The notes: a model not told the origin generated them from the letters alone. DNA of 64,000 nt from Synechococcus sp. UW69 (GCF_900474185.1 NZ_UCNW01000009.1:558001-622000); one strand, 5' to 3'; positions 34,677 to 44,659 are shown, counted from the first letter of the stretch. Numbers and translations are program-made.

Positions 34677-37589
34677 TCAGAAGGGTCGATCCGAGTTGTT
34701 CGTCTCCATCCAGTTCGTCGGGGTGTAAGGCACAAATGGCACTCCTGTGCCTTTAAAGCCAAAGTCGTTGAGACGGAATCGGACGCCACCAATACCTTCG
34801 TACGGATTGAAGTAGATCCCGACGTCGTAACTGCGACGTTGCCAGCGCAGTTCGACGTTCGAGTTGACCGTTTTGCCGTAGTACTGCGAACCGGGGTCGA
34901 CGTTGTAACTGACGCCTGTACTCAGCACGACCGGCCCCACGATCTGCTGGGTGAGCCCGATCCCAAGGGTGGCGAGATCGACGTTCCGATCAAAGGCGAA
35001 GGGGCTGTTGCCGTTTTTCAGGGAGCCGCTGCCCACGATCGAGATCTGTGTGAAATCGAGGAAAGGCTTGCTGAAGGTGCCCAGGGTGATGGTGGGGCCT
35101 CCGCTGAGGCTAAGGGTCTCTTGGTGACGGCCATCGCCATAGACAGCCACCGAAGTGTTGACGTTGGTGTTCAGACTCAACCCGGGAACAATTGGAACGG
35201 GGGAATAGCGATAGGCCGCCGTTGGAATCAGCTCTGCTGTGTTCCCTTTCAACAGGGGAATCTGGCTGGTGATTGAGGCATACAAGCTGCCACGCCCAGT
35301 ACGTAAGGGGCGGTTGCTGTTGAAGCGATCGGCGTCGTAGTCACCGATGGCACCTCGAATCAGATAGTTGTGGTCTATGTCCCCTGTCGACCAGCTGCCC
35401 CGGGTCTGGGCGTAGACGCCATAGGCCGCATTGATGTCGGTCTCACCCAGGGAGCCATTCCAGGTGCGATAGCGGTAAGCCCCGAACAGTTTGGTTTCCA
35501 GCACGCCCAAGCTGCCCAGGTCGATATCTCTGCCGAAGCTTCCCCAGAAGCGACTTGCGCTGAGGATGTCATCGGGATCAAAGCTGCTCATGTCGGCGTC
35601 GGCGCTCAGCCTGTAATCCCCGTACCGGCCGCGAAGTTTGGCGTCCAAGCCAAACAAATCACCGGCACTGTTGAAATCGCCGTCCATGGCGCGCTGGAGC
35701 ATGAACTGCGGCTGAAGGGATAGCTCCGTGCTGGTACCGATGGTTAGAGGCTTGAGGTTGCGTCCCACAAAAAGGCCACCGCGGTCTTTGTTGTCGATGC
35801 CAACAACCAGACGGTTCTCAACTTCCTCCTCCTTCTGGATGAGCTGTCGACGTGTCACAGGGATGGGCAGTCGCTCTTCGACGATCAGGCGGTTGCGACG
35901 CGCCGAGATCAGCACATCACCATTGGCTTGTTCCCTGGCAATCACATCCTCTGCATCGATCCTGGTTTGAGCAGGGGTGAACGGATCGTTGCTGAATCCC
36001 ATGCGGTCGGCTTGCCAGCCATCCGCCGTGATCAAGACCTTCGAAGCCTGGATTCTCCAGCGGCTGATCGTGCCATTGAGGAGATTTGTGCTTCCCAGAC
36101 TCTTGAGTTGAGGAACTTTGACCACACCGAAGCGGTTTTCATCCCTGATTGAGGAATTCAGGCGTTGAACGGGGATGCCGCTGCGTCGTTCGATGCTGAA
36201 GCTGCCCTGGAAGTCGATGTCCGAGACGCGCTGGTCGATCTTGGCAATTGCCTCCGTCCGCATGGCTTGCTGCTGGGCCGGGGGAATCGCTTCCTGTTCG
36301 GTTTTGCCATCACTGGAGACATGGCGCTGGGGGTCACCGCCGTCACCGAGGGCAATGGAGTCGAGGCGGTCAGAGAGGGAGGAAGGCTTGACGCGATGGT
36401 CGCGATCCGGATCTGCACACTCCGGCAGGGGAGGCATCATGGCGCTCTCCGGCTGGGGTGTGTCCCGTCCCCAGCGGTAGCGCAGGCCGAGCAAGTAGGC
36501 ATTGCTGCCTTCGCTGACCCCTCCATAGGCACCGAACGCACCGGAGCGGTGGTGAATTCGGCCGACGAGTGACAGGTCGGAGGAGACAGCGGCCTCGACC
36601 TCGAAGCCGAGATAGTTCAGCAGTTGGGTGTAGTTCTCGCGGAACGTTTTCTCGTAAAGGCTGACGTCAGCGTTGTAACTGATGCCTTCCACGAAGCTGA
36701 GGCTCAGCCACGGCTGAACCCAGACGCGTGCTCCGATCCCCAGGACCCCTTCGCCGAAGCCTTGTGGGGGTAGATCGGAATAGGGGTTGCTCTGGTTGAA
36801 TTCGCCCCCCTGTTGCTGCTTGGCCATGTGGCTGAACAGGTCAGCCTCAAGTTCGATGGCCAGTGGCCCAGCGCGCATGATTCGCCTTTGCACGCCCAAG
36901 CCCAGCACGGCTTCCGGTCGCATCCGACCGTTAAACATGAAGGTGTCGCCGAAGGCGGCGTCAATCATTTGGCCTCCCCAGGCTGTGACCGCCCAGGGTT
37001 GTGGATGCCAGTCGGGTACCGGAGGGAGGAGAGGAGGACAGGCCACCGGAGGCATGTCCTCGTTGCTCTCTGGGGTGTCTTCTATGGAAGAAATCTTTGA
37101 CGGCGACTCAGATGGTGTCTCAGGCCGTTTCTCAGTCGCTGGGGATGTTGTGCGAGAGGTTGTAAACGGATTGGTGAGGGGCTCCTCTAGGTCGATGACC
37201 CCATAGACATCATTGAGTTGACCTTCGTTTTGGACGAGGTTGTAGCGGAAGCTTGACGCTTGAAAATATTGCTTGCCGCGTCTTAAACGCACGGCACCGC
37301 GGGCATAGAGCGTGCGGAAGCCAGCATCGAATTCAATCCGATCGGCGCGCAGTTCAGCGTTTCCGAGCTGAATGCTGACGTTGCCTTCGGCGATTGTGGC
37401 CTTGGTGTTGCGATCGCTGTACTGACGATCTGCCTTGATTTTCAGATGCGCAGGTGCTGGTGCCACAGCGGAAATCTGTTCAGCCGATGAGGCTGAAACT
37501 GGCAATGCCGAGACCGATCCCGTAATCAGGGTTCCAGTCAGTGCGAAGAGAAGGCGATGAGCCCCCAAGGCAATCCTGCTGCGGGCCAC
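34677..37589 (-). CDS. lptD: LPS-assembly protein LptD, cyanobacterial (DUF3769) type
   Basis: Outer-membrane beta-barrel that inserts LPS. The 970-residue product has a signal peptide (about 1-33). An OstA/LptA-like jellyroll follows (about 50-130): LKIKADRQYSDRNTKATIAE, RIEFDAGFRTLYARGAV. Next is a Pro/Ser/Glu-rich linker (about 145-180) and a long C-terminal region of repeated amphipathic beta strands ending VRFRLNDFGFKGTG. The linker and barrel are of the DUF3769 cyanobacterial kind, not E. coli-like. The very end (NNSDRPF) lacks a typical C-terminal Phe-strand signature but ends in Phe. It converges with the pentapeptide gene. Confidence 0.88.
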   Translation of the reverse strand: MARSRIALGAHRLLFALTGTLITGSVSALPVSASSAEQISAVAPAPAHLKIKADRQYSDRNTKATIAEGNVSIQLGNAELRADRIEFDAGFRTLYARGAVRLRRGKQYFQASSFRYNLVQNEGQLNDVYGVIDLEEPLTNPFTTSRTTSPATEKRPETPSESPSKISSIEDTPESNEDMPPVACPPLLPPVPDWHPQPWAVTAWGGQMIDAAFGDTFMFNGRMRPEAVLGLGVQRRIMRAGPLAIELEADLFSHMAKQQQGGEFNQSNPYSDLPPQGFGEGVLGIGARVWVQPWLSLSFVEGISYNADVSLYEKTFRENYTQLLNYLGFEVEAAVSSDLSLVGRIHHRSGAFGAYGGVSEGSNAYLLGLRYRWGRDTPQPESAMMPPLPECADPDRDHRVKPSSLSDRLDSIALGDGGDPQRHVSSDGKTEQEAIPPAQQQAMRTEAIAKIDQRVSDIDFQGSFSIERRSGIPVQRLNSSIRDENRFGVVKVPQLKSLGSTNLLNGTISRWRIQASKVLITADGWQADRMGFSNDPFTPAQTRIDAEDVIAREQANGDVLISARRNRLIVEERLPIPVTRRQLIQKEEEVENRLVVGIDNKDRGGLFVGRNLKPLTIGTSTELSLQPQFMLQRAMDGDFNSAGDLFGLDAKLRGRYGDYRLSADADMSSFDPDDILSASRFWGSFGRDIDLGSLGVLETKLFGAYRYRTWNGSLGETDINAAYGVYAQTRGSWSTGDIDHNYLIRGAIGDYDADRFNSNRPLRTGRGSLYASITSQIPLLKGNTAELIPTAAYRYSPVPIVPGLSLNTNVNTSVAVYGDGRHQETLSLSGGPTITLGTFSKPFLDFTQISIVGSGSLKNGNSPFAFDRNVDLATLGIGLTQQIVGPVVLSTGVSYNVDPGSQYYGKTVNSNVELRWQRRSYDVGIYFNPYEGIGGVRFRLNDFGFKGTGVPFVPYTPTNWMETNNSDRPF

Positions 37590-37663
37590 GATCCTGCCAG
37601 CTCAGCCCCAGGATCCAGCCTTGTTCAGACCAGTGCGTTGCGCGGTCTGTTCGAGAGGGTCAC

Positions 37664-37783
37664 TCAATCTTCGAGGTCTTTACGGCTGGGAGTGCGGCTT
37701 GGATCGCTCGCAAGGAACCCGAACACGAAAATGCCGATGAAAAAGAAGACGACCGAATAGACGGAGATCTTGAGGGCGAGCAT
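37664..37783 (-). CDS. psbI: Photosystem II reaction centre protein I
   Basis: Small D1-associated thylakoid subunit of photosystem II. The 39-residue product starts [19 protein letters not shown], has one transmembrane helix, and ends with the conserved polar tail [11 protein letters not shown]. It lies upstream of lptD on the same strand with 74 bases between, and is divergent from the GH38 gene. Confidence 0.96.
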   Translation of the reverse strand: MLALKISVYSVVFFFIGIFVFGFLASDPSRTPSRKDLED

Positions 37784-37820
37784 GGAGACCGACCGGCGTC
37801 TGTGACAAGGGCATCATCTT

Positions 37821-40787
37821 ATGGGGCATAACAGCGTTAGCTGGGGAATGAACCCTGAACAGGTCGCTCGATCGGAGTGGATTGAAACGTTTCGCAGTCG
37901 GTCGCGTCGTGATCTGCGTGCGGATTGGCGTCGGTCAGGGTCTGCCAAGGCCGGTGTTTTTCTTGATGAAACTTGGGGATCGACCCATCGCCCGGACTGG
38001 GCCAAACGTGGTCTGCTGATTTGGCCAAGGGGGCGTCAATGGCTGCGTCTTGAACAGCGGTTGTTCTGGCCAGATGGCTGGTGCAATAAGGAGTCTTGCC
38101 GTGCACGGCTGGTGCTGAGCTGGTGGGCTGAGCACATGCGGCTATGGGTTGACGACGTGCTGGTGCATGAGGGGGATCTGTTTGATACCGCCTGTCGCTG
38201 GCCTCTTCCCGAGCGATGCCGCCAGGGGTCTGCGCTGAATCTTTTGCTGGAGCTTCGCAGCCCACTGCATGACGATGGAGCTCTGATCAGCAGCCATCTG
38301 GACCTGGAGCCGCAATCAGCGGGCAGGGATCCAGAGGGCACGCTGCTCCCCTCGGCCTTGGAACTGCATCTGGCAGCGGATGGTGATCTGCCGCAGCATT
38401 GGGCGGATCTGGACCCCAGCGGCGCTGAGGCTCAGGTCGCTGTCGCGACGCACCTTCACCAGGCGGCAAGCCCTGGAGGTTCAATGCATTGGCTCGGTCA
38501 TGCTCATTTGGATCTGGCCTGGCTCTGGCCGGTTGCCGATACATGGCAGGCCGCTGAACGCACCTTTCGATCGGCATTGGCTCTGATGCGGCGCTGGCCA
38601 AAGCTGCGCTTTGCCCATTCCACGCCGGCGCTTTACGCCTGGATGGAGCAGCATCGCCCTGCTCTGTTTGCTGAGATCCAGGAGGCCAGCCGCGACGGCC
38701 GCTGGGAGCCGATTAATGGTCCCTGGGTGGAGACGGACTGCGTTCTGGTCAGCACGGCGTCGTTGTGGAATCAATTCGCTCTTGGTCAGGACGACAGCCG
38801 TCGCCGCTTCCCGGAATGGGTCCATGAATTGGCCTGGCTGCCAGACAGCTTTGGTTTCGCGGCAGGATTGCCTGCGGTGGCTGTCGCCACCGGTGTGCGC
38901 TGGTTCTGTACGCACAAGTTGGCCTGGAATGCCGAGAACCCCTTTCCGCACCGTGTGTTCCGTTGGCGTGGACGGGGACGATCCGAACTGCGGAGCCTGA
39001 TGTTGCCGCCGATCGGGCGTCGTGCTGACCCCGTGGAGATGTTGGTGGAGCAGCGTGCATGGCATGAGGCCACGGGGCTAGAAAAGGCGCTCTGGATCCC
39101 TGGTGTTGGAGATCACGGTGGTGGTCCCACCGACGAATTGCTGGAGCAGATCGAGCTCTGGGAGGGGCAAACGAATGCGTTGCCTACCCAAGCCGGCACG
39201 GTGCGTGAGTTCCTGACGGAGCTGGAGCGGGGTGATCAGGCCTGGCCGGTGTGGCGCGATGAGCTGTTTCTGGAGTTGCACCGCGGCTGCGCCAGCAGCC
39301 GCCCAGATCAGAAGCGTCACAACCGCACGCTGGAGCGGCTTTTGCGGGAAGCCGACGCTGCTTCGGCCCTGTTGACACTCGCTGGTCAGGACAGCGGCAG
39401 CAGCGATTGGCGTCCGCTGTTGTTTCAGCAGTTTCACGACATCCTTCCGGGAACTTCTATCCCGGAGGTGTTTGAGCAGGCGGAACCGGTCTGGTGCACG
39501 GCTCGGCGCCAGGCCCGCCAGGAACGCGACCGGAGACTGGCAAGGCTGCCCCGTGCGAATGACTCCGCGGTGGACTGGAGTTGGTGGGGTCTGCAACCTT
39601 TGGCCTCTTGGTCACCACTGGTTCGGCTTCCAGCTGGATCGTGGTCGGTCGATGCCGTTTCACTGCCCCAGCAGGCTGCTGCGGTTGGTGGAACTTGGGT
39701 GCAGTTGCCACGTCAGCAAGGCAGTTGCTCTGTGCCCCTCAGGCTTGAACCAGGGTTGAAGCACTGTCCTTCTGAACCCCGTCATCCCGTGGTCATCGCG
39801 TCGCTGGGGTCAGGAGCCTGGCGTCTGGGTAATGATTTGGTTGAACTTGAGGTCTCCGCAGCCGGACTCCTTGCTTTCAAGGGGCGTGATGGAAGAGAGC
39901 AGTTGTCGGCGCCGCTGCAGCTCGAGCGCTACCGAGACCGTGGAGAATTTTGGGATGCCTGGGATCTGGCTGCTGGTTACCGCTCCAATCCCCTGGGTGT
40001 TGACTCCACGGGATCGTTGCAATGGCTCGACAAGGGCCCCCTGGTCGCCCATTTGGTGCTGAGGCGCAAAATTGGTGCCAGTTCCATGCGCCTGGACCTG
40101 CGGCTGAAGGCCGATACGCCTTGGCTGGAGCTGATCTGCAGCATCGACTGGTGCCAGACCCACGAGTTGTTGCGCCTGGAGCTGCCGCTGGCGACTCGCG
40201 CCGTTCGGATCGGTGCCGACACCAGTGGAGGGGTGATTGAACGCCCTGCTGAGCCGATGACACCCCGGGAAAAAGCCCGTTGGGAAGTCCCTGTGATCTC
40301 CTGGTTCGCTTCACAGTCGGCGGCTCCTGGAGGTGGGTTGGCTGTGTTGCTGGATGGTCCTCAGGGGGTTGATTGGTCTCCATCACGACTGGGCATTTCG
40401 CTGCTGCGCGGTCCAACCTGGCCTGATCCCAGTGCTGATCAGGGCTGGCATCGCCAGCGTCTTGCCCTCATGCCGTTGTCAGGCTCCTGGAGCGATGCCG
40501 GTGTACCCCAGGCTGCGATTGCATTTCGCGAGCCGGGTTGTTGTGCACCTCTGCCCGCTGAGCTGCGTCAGTGGGTCCCATCGCTCCCGAATCAGCTCAC
40601 GCCGGTTGCTCTGCAGCGGAATGGCGGTGACTGCTTGCTGAAGCTGATGAACGCGGGATCTGCTCGCTGTAGATGGGCCCCCGGTTCAGGCTGGCGCGTT
40701 CGCTTTCAGGCCGACTCAACTGCAACAGATCAAGTGGTGATCGCTCCCGGAGACCTCGTGTCTCTAGTGCTGTCTCAGTCCTCGTGA
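37821..40787 (+). CDS. Alpha-mannosidase (glycoside hydrolase family 38)
   Basis: Large zinc-dependent glycosidase of 988 residues. The catalytic zinc pair is in HLDLAWLWPVADTW (His229, Asp231) and the nucleophile is Asp342 in WLPDSFGFAAGLP; a further zinc/His region is GVGDHGGGPTDE and FQQFHDILPGTSI. The N-terminal 210 residues are a beta-sandwich region and the C-terminal 380 a large beta domain. No signal peptide, so a cytosolic role in internal mannan/mannoside turnover is likely. It overlaps psbN by 13 bases at the 3' end. Confidence 0.93.
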   Translation: MGHNSVSWGMNPEQVARSEWIETFRSRSRRDLRADWRRSGSAKAGVFLDETWGSTHRPDWAKRGLLIWPRGRQWLRLEQRLFWPDGWCNKESCRARLVLSWWAEHMRLWVDDVLVHEGDLFDTACRWPLPERCRQGSALNLLLELRSPLHDDGALISSHLDLEPQSAGRDPEGTLLPSALELHLAADGDLPQHWADLDPSGAEAQVAVATHLHQAASPGGSMHWLGHAHLDLAWLWPVADTWQAAERTFRSALALMRRWPKLRFAHSTPALYAWMEQHRPALFAEIQEASRDGRWEPINGPWVETDCVLVSTASLWNQFALGQDDSRRRFPEWVHELAWLPDSFGFAAGLPAVAVATGVRWFCTHKLAWNAENPFPHRVFRWRGRGRSELRSLMLPPIGRRADPVEMLVEQRAWHEATGLEKALWIPGVGDHGGGPTDELLEQIELWEGQTNALPTQAGTVREFLTELERGDQAWPVWRDELFLELHRGCASSRPDQKRHNRTLERLLREADAASALLTLAGQDSGSSDWRPLLFQQFHDILPGTSIPEVFEQAEPVWCTARRQARQERDRRLARLPRANDSAVDWSWWGLQPLASWSPLVRLPAGSWSVDAVSLPQQAAAVGGTWVQLPRQQGSCSVPLRLEPGLKHCPSEPRHPVVIASLGSGAWRLGNDLVELEVSAAGLLAFKGRDGREQLSAPLQLERYRDRGEFWDAWDLAAGYRSNPLGVDSTGSLQWLDKGPLVAHLVLRRKIGASSMRLDLRLKADTPWLELICSIDWCQTHELLRLELPLATRAVRIGADTSGGVIERPAEPMTPREKARWEVPVISWFASQSAAPGGGLAVLLDGPQGVDWSPSRLGISLLRGPTWPDPSADQGWHRQRLALMPLSGSWSDAGVPQAAIAFREPGCCAPLPAELRQWVPSLPNQLTPVALQRNGGDCLLKLMNAGSARCRWAPGSGWRVRFQADSTATDQVVIAPGDLVSLVLSQSS

Positions 40788-40915
40788 TCGTCAAACGGGT
40801 CATCGAGAGCTTTTGATGGCGGGCCAAAGGCCTGGTACACACCAAAACCGGTGAGTCCGAACAAAACGGCGAGCACACCGATGGCAACGGACAGGGCTGG
40901 GGACGACGTTTCCAT
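40775..40915 (-). CDS. psbN: Photosystem II assembly protein PsbN
   Basis: Single-helix thylakoid protein needed for early photosystem II assembly. The 46-residue product begins [19 protein letters not shown], has one helix, and ends with [16 protein letters not shown]. It is divergent from psbH, as in all cyanobacteria and plastids; the shared gap is 84 bases. Confidence 0.96.
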   Translation of the reverse strand: METSSPALSVAIGVLAVLFGLTGFGVYQAFGPPSKALDDPFDDHED

Positions 40916-40999
40916 CACATCTCTCGACAGGATCGACCCCTAACCGGAGTCGGCCCCTACAGTATCGGGACTTCAAACCACCCGAGACCCAGCGTCGTC

Positions 41000-41200
41000 A
41001 TGGCCCAACGCACCCGTCTGGGAGACCTTCTCCGCCCACTGAACTCCGAGTACGGCAAGGTGGTTCCCGGATGGGGCACCACTCCCGTGATGGGCATCTT
41101 CATGGTGCTTTTCTTGGTGTTCCTGTTGGTGATCCTTCAGCTCTACAACAAGTCCCTGATCCTTGAGGGCATCAACGTGAACTGGAACGGCCTCGGCTGA
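41000..41200 (+). CDS. psbH: Photosystem II protein H
   Basis: Photosystem II core subunit of 66 residues. N-terminus [20 protein letters not shown] has the Thr-rich head; one membrane helix follows, and the lumenal end is [15 protein letters not shown]. tatA starts nine bases later and is probably co-transcribed. Confidence 0.97.
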   Translation: MAQRTRLGDLLRPLNSEYGKVVPGWGTTPVMGIFMVLFLVFLLVILQLYNKSLILEGINVNWNGLG

Positions 41201-41209
41201 TCTGAACCC

Positions 41210-41440
41210 ATGAATATCTTTGGCGTCGGTCTCCCCGAAATGGCGGTTATCGGCGCCGTTGCGCTACTGGTTTTCGGTCCGAAGCGCTTGCCAGAGCTTG
41301 GTCGCACGTTGGGAAAGACCCTGAAGGGATTCCAATCCGCGTCCAAGGAATTTGAGCGCGAGATCAACAAAGCCATGGCAGATCCGGAGGTGCCAGCGGA
41401 CGCTGCCAAACCGGTCGAAGAACTTCCCCCCGGCGACTGA
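41210..41440 (+). CDS. tatA: Twin-arginine translocase TatA/E family subunit
   Basis: Pore-forming component for export of folded proteins across thylakoid and plasma membranes. The 76 residues have the single helix LPEMAVIGAVALLVFGPKRL, with the FGPKRLPELGRTLGK hinge and a following amphipathic helix; the end is acidic. It sits between psbH and pth on the same strand. Confidence 0.93.
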   Translation: MNIFGVGLPEMAVIGAVALLVFGPKRLPELGRTLGKTLKGFQSASKEFEREINKAMADPEVPADAAKPVEELPPGD

Positions 41441-41468
41441 GTCGCCACAACTGAGTCGCCGCAGTGGT

Positions 41469-42086
41469 ATGACCACCGATCTCAAGCTTGTCGTGGGACT
41501 GGGGAACCCCGGCACGAAATACACGGGCACGCGCCACAACATCGGCTTCATGGCTTTGGAGCTTTTTTCGGAGCGTTCCGGATTCAGTTTTCGGCAGCAA
41601 GCCAAATTGCATGGCTTGGCGGCCGACACAGGAGTGGGTGATCAGCGTTTGCGCCTCCTCATGCCGCAGACCTACATGAACGACAGCGGTCGTGCCATTC
41701 GTGCTGCGCTCGATTGGTTTGGCCTCGAGCCCCATCAACTGCTGGTGTTGGTGGATGACATGGATCTCCCCCTTGGCCGTTTGAGGCTGCGTGCTCAGGG
41801 GAGTGCTGGTGGTCACAACGGACTGCGTAGCACCATTCAGCATCTCGGCACCCAGGCGTTCCCCAGGCTGCGGATCGGGATTGGTGCTCCGGCTGAGAAC
41901 CCTGCCGAGCGTCGTGCCCGAACGGTTTCTCACGTGCTTGGACCCTTCAGCAAGCTGGAGCAGCCCTGTGTGGGGGCTGTCCTGGACGCTGTCCTGGAAG
42001 GGATTCATCGTCTTCAACGTCAGAGCTTTGAGCGCGCCGGGACCTGGATCAACGGGTTTCGCTACGACCTGGAGTCCGAAGACTGA
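41469..42086 (+). CDS. pth: Peptidyl-tRNA hydrolase
   Basis: Frees tRNA from stalled peptidyl-tRNA. From ATG 41469 the length is 205 residues. VVGLGNPGTKYTGTRHNIGF carries the catalytic His23; MPQTYMNDSG and DDMDLPLGRLRLRAQGSAGG are family blocks. The frame is open upstream, but those 39 residues run through the end of tatA. DUF3146 follows by a one-base overlap (TGATG). Confidence 0.96.
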   Translation: MTTDLKLVVGLGNPGTKYTGTRHNIGFMALELFSERSGFSFRQQAKLHGLAADTGVGDQRLRLLMPQTYMNDSGRAIRAALDWFGLEPHQLLVLVDDMDLPLGRLRLRAQGSAGGHNGLRSTIQHLGTQAFPRLRIGIGAPAENPAERRARTVSHVLGPFSKLEQPCVGAVLDAVLEGIHRLQRQSFERAGTWINGFRYDLESED

Positions 42087-42343
42087 TGCCGGCTCTTCCG
42101 GCGACAACAGCCCATCTACGGGTGCTTCGCCAATGTTTTCAGGCGAAACGTGTTGAGGGTGAGGTCTCTGCCGGAGGCTTTGAGTGGCAGTTTTCCTGGG
42201 CGTTTGACCGCGGCGAGCTGATGGTGGAGCCGTCCTTAGGACGTGCCCTGATCGAGGATGCCTTGCGGCGGTTCCTGGTGCGTTCTGATTACAAGCTCGA
42301 ACCAGGAGGTGACTACACCTTCATGGTCAGGGCCAGGTTTTGA
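42086..42343 (+). CDS. DUF3146 family protein
   Basis: Conserved small cyanobacterial protein of 85 residues, function unknown. It contains FEWQFSWAFDRGELMVEPSL and ends LEPGGDYTFMVRARF, a compact alpha/beta pattern. Its start shares the stop of pth, so it is translationally coupled. The last 17 bases overlap the convergent YqgF-like gene. Confidence 0.8.
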   Translation: MPALPATTAHLRVLRQCFQAKRVEGEVSAGGFEWQFSWAFDRGELMVEPSLGRALIEDALRRFLVRSDYKLEPGGDYTFMVRARF

Positions 42344-42767
42344 GCACGAATGTGGGTGCAGGCTCTGGCCATTGCAGGTGGCACCCCAGGTGCTCTTCCA
42401 GCATGACTAAGGCGGCAACAGCATCCAGGTCCACCGGTGGAATGCGCAGCCCTTTCGGTAGAACTCGGCGCCAACCCCGAGCCGGCCACAGCGTCCAGTA
42501 ACGCTGTCTTGCCCGCAGGGTGGTCCCCTGCTCCGGAATCACGGTGAGGCTGCCCAGGCCTTCCAGCCGCTTGATCCACGCTTGGCTTCCTGTTCCGTCG
42601 CCAATCAGGATGCGATCTAGAGCTTGGTCTTGATTCCACTGCTCGAGCCAGGGTTCCACGGCCTCTGGGGTCAGAACATGGCCCTCGCTGACAAGACCAT
42701 GCTGAAGATCGGCCAGCACAAGGCCACATTTGCAGCGGCCTGGGTCGAGCACGGCCACCCGTTTCAT
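42327..42767 (-). CDS. YqgF/RuvC-like RNase H-fold protein
   Basis: Small protein of 146 residues with a resolvase-like RNase H fold. VAVLDPGRCKCGLVLAD gives the first acidic strand (Asp8), LIGDGTGSQAWIKRL resembles the second, and PVDLDAVAALVMLEEHLG the C-terminal acidic helix. It is more divergent than RuvX proper, with a Cys-x-Cys in the first loop. It could process rRNA or DNA ends; the role is inferred. It overlaps DUF3084 by ATGA and is the last gene of the rph-ntcA cluster. Confidence 0.72.
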   Translation of the reverse strand: MKRVAVLDPGRCKCGLVLADLQHGLVSEGHVLTPEAVEPWLEQWNQDQALDRILIGDGTGSQAWIKRLEGLGSLTVIPEQGTTLRARQRYWTLWPARGWRRVLPKGLRIPPVDLDAVAALVMLEEHLGCHLQWPEPAPTFVLKTWP

Positions 42768-43915
42768 GGGGATGCCTCAACCGTGACGACTACAGCATCG
42801 GAGCTGTAGCTAATCCCTGCGGCAATCACCTTCAAGACCACGCTTTTGCTGGGTCCCTCCATCAATGCCTGGGCCAGTTGGGAGAGTGCTGATCCATCGA
42901 ATTGCAGTCCTTCCGTCAGGGATCCTCGCCGTTGCACCTCGGCATAGGCCGAGGCCAAGAGAAGGTTCAGCCGCGTTCGAATGCCCTCCGGTGTGCGTTC
43001 ATCCGTTCGCAGTGTGGTGGTCGCTAGCACGTCACCGCTTTGCGCCACCGGGCGGTTGGGACGCACTTCGGGGAAGGCGTACACCGCCGTTTCACCACGC
43101 AGCACATTGGTGGCGGAGCGCAGCGAGATCACCCAGGTGTCCGGCTTGCGGATGATGTTCTGCAAGCGTTCCACGTCGCTGCGGGGAACGCGGATCAACT
43201 GTCGTTCGGGTGCTTCACCCGGCCTCACCTTGCCGTAGGCGTTGGCATTGGCCTCTTGAAGCAGCCTGTCGACAGCCTGTTTCGCTTGATCAGGAGCATC
43301 GAGACGAACCGTTGCTCTCGCCAAGGTTTGTCCGCTACTGATCACCACCGATCCACGCCTCAGGGCGACCAGGTTGAATTCGAGTTCCTTGAGTTCCTGC
43401 TCGCCAGCTCGGATTCGGCTCCGCACGCTTTTCAATTCGGCCTCCGTGCGCTGGATGTCGGCATCGCGGGAGGCGATGTCCCGGCTCAGACGCTCACGTT
43501 CTGCTTCGAGTTGGGCGCGTTCGTTCTGCAGGGGAGCCAGTTCACGGCGCAGGGTGTCAGCCCGTTGCTGTGACTGCTTGAGTTCAGCGGCGATCCGGTT
43601 GGCTTCTGTTCGGGTCTCTTCCCGTTCCCGTTCGGCTGCATCGAGCTGCCGCCGGCTGTCCTGGAGCCGGTCTTGCAGAGCATCCAGTTCAAACAGGCCC
43701 ACCCGCAGCTGGCGGCTCACCAGCAGCAGCAGGCCGAGCGACAGTGCGCTGATCAGGCTGCCGGTCAGCACCGTAATCAGAACGGCGGTCCGTCGCGGGC
43801 GCATCTTGAACAGACTCAGGCGGGCCTTGCCGACACGACTTCCCAGCCGGTCACCCAGGGTCGACAGAACGCCCCCGAGCACCAGCAGAACCAGGATCAG
43901 TGCCCAGCCACTCAT
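42764..43915 (-). CDS. DUF3084 domain-containing membrane protein
   Basis: Cyanobacterial membrane-anchored protein of 383 residues, function unknown. Two hydrophobic segments at about 4-22 and 45-67 precede a long coiled coil (about 78-190, many Glu, Arg and Gln heptads such as LDAAEREREETRTEANRIAA). The DUF3084 C-terminal domain spans about 190-383. It lies between ntcA (27 bases upstream) and the YqgF-like gene (overlap), on the same strand, so it may be in the ntcA transcript. Confidence 0.85.
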   Translation of the reverse strand: MSGWALILVLLVLGGVLSTLGDRLGSRVGKARLSLFKMRPRRTAVLITVLTGSLISALSLGLLLLVSRQLRVGLFELDALQDRLQDSRRQLDAAEREREETRTEANRIAAELKQSQQRADTLRRELAPLQNERAQLEAERERLSRDIASRDADIQRTEAELKSVRSRIRAGEQELKELEFNLVALRRGSVVISSGQTLARATVRLDAPDQAKQAVDRLLQEANANAYGKVRPGEAPERQLIRVPRSDVERLQNIIRKPDTWVISLRSATNVLRGETAVYAFPEVRPNRPVAQSGDVLATTTLRTDERTPEGIRTRLNLLLASAYAEVQRRGSLTEGLQFDGSALSQLAQALMEGPSKSVVLKVIAAGISYSSDAVVVTVEASP

Positions 43916-43942
43916 GGCCGCACCTGTGGGTTGACGTGCTGC

Positions 43943-44659
43943 CTAGCTGAATCGTTTGGCCAGAGCGATTGGATCCAGAACGGTGATTTTTTTGCGGTCA
44001 ATCTGAACCAGACCGGATTGACGCAAGTCTCCCAGCAGACGCGTGATTGTCACGCGCGTTGAGCCAATCGCTTCGGCGATGGCCTGATGGGACAGGCGCA
44101 GGTCGATGGTGATTCCCAGTTCATCCGCTACGCCGAAATCCCTGCACAGCACCAACAGAAAGCTCACCAGTCGGGATGACATGTCCCTGTGGGTCAGCGT
44201 TTCGATCATCGTTTCGGTCTGAAGAATCCGACTGGAAAGGCCCTGCAGCAAGCGCAGGCCAACGCTGGTATCCGCTTCGATCGCCGCCTTCACGGATGTC
44301 GCAGGCGCCGTCACCATCTCGACTCTGGTGAAGGCTACGGCGTGGTAGAAGCGATCAGACCGTTGACCGGTCAGCAACGACAGCACCCCAAAGAGGCTGT
44401 TCTCGCGGAGCAAGGCCACTGTGATCTCTTCCCCTGACTCGTAGACGCGGGAGAGACGGACCGCTCCGCGGCGGATCAGATAGACACGTTCAGCAGGATC
44501 TCCAGGGAAAAAGATGGTCTTGTTGCGGTCCACCAGTTCACTGCTGGCGCCGTCCAGATCCCGGATGATTTCCAGGAGGGAGCGGTTGGCCGGTTCTGTG
44601 CTGGGGGTTGGAGCCACCATCTGCGGGGCGTATCGGCTGAAACCTCGGCTACTGGTCAT
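43943..44659 (-). CDS. ntcA: Global nitrogen regulator NtcA
   Basis: CRP-family transcription factor that activates nitrogen-assimilation genes with 2-oxoglutarate as effector. The 238-residue product has the effector domain with [36 protein letters not shown] and [14 protein letters not shown]. The HTH at about 190-213 ([20 protein letters not shown]) matches NtcA. The start is ATG 44659. A textbook NtcA-activated promoter lies just upstream (44680-44721), so it is autoregulated. DUF3084 and the YqgF-like gene follow. Confidence 0.97.
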   Translation of the reverse strand: MTSSRGFSRYAPQMVAPTPSTEPANRSLLEIIRDLDGASSELVDRNKTIFFPGDPAERVYLIRRGAVRLSRVYESGEEITVALLRENSLFGVLSLLTGQRSDRFYHAVAFTRVEMVTAPATSVKAAIEADTSVGLRLLQGLSSRILQTETMIETLTHRDMSSRLVSFLLVLCRDFGVADELGITIDLRLSHQAIAEAIGSTRVTITRLLGDLRQSGLVQIDRKKITVLDPIALAKRFS

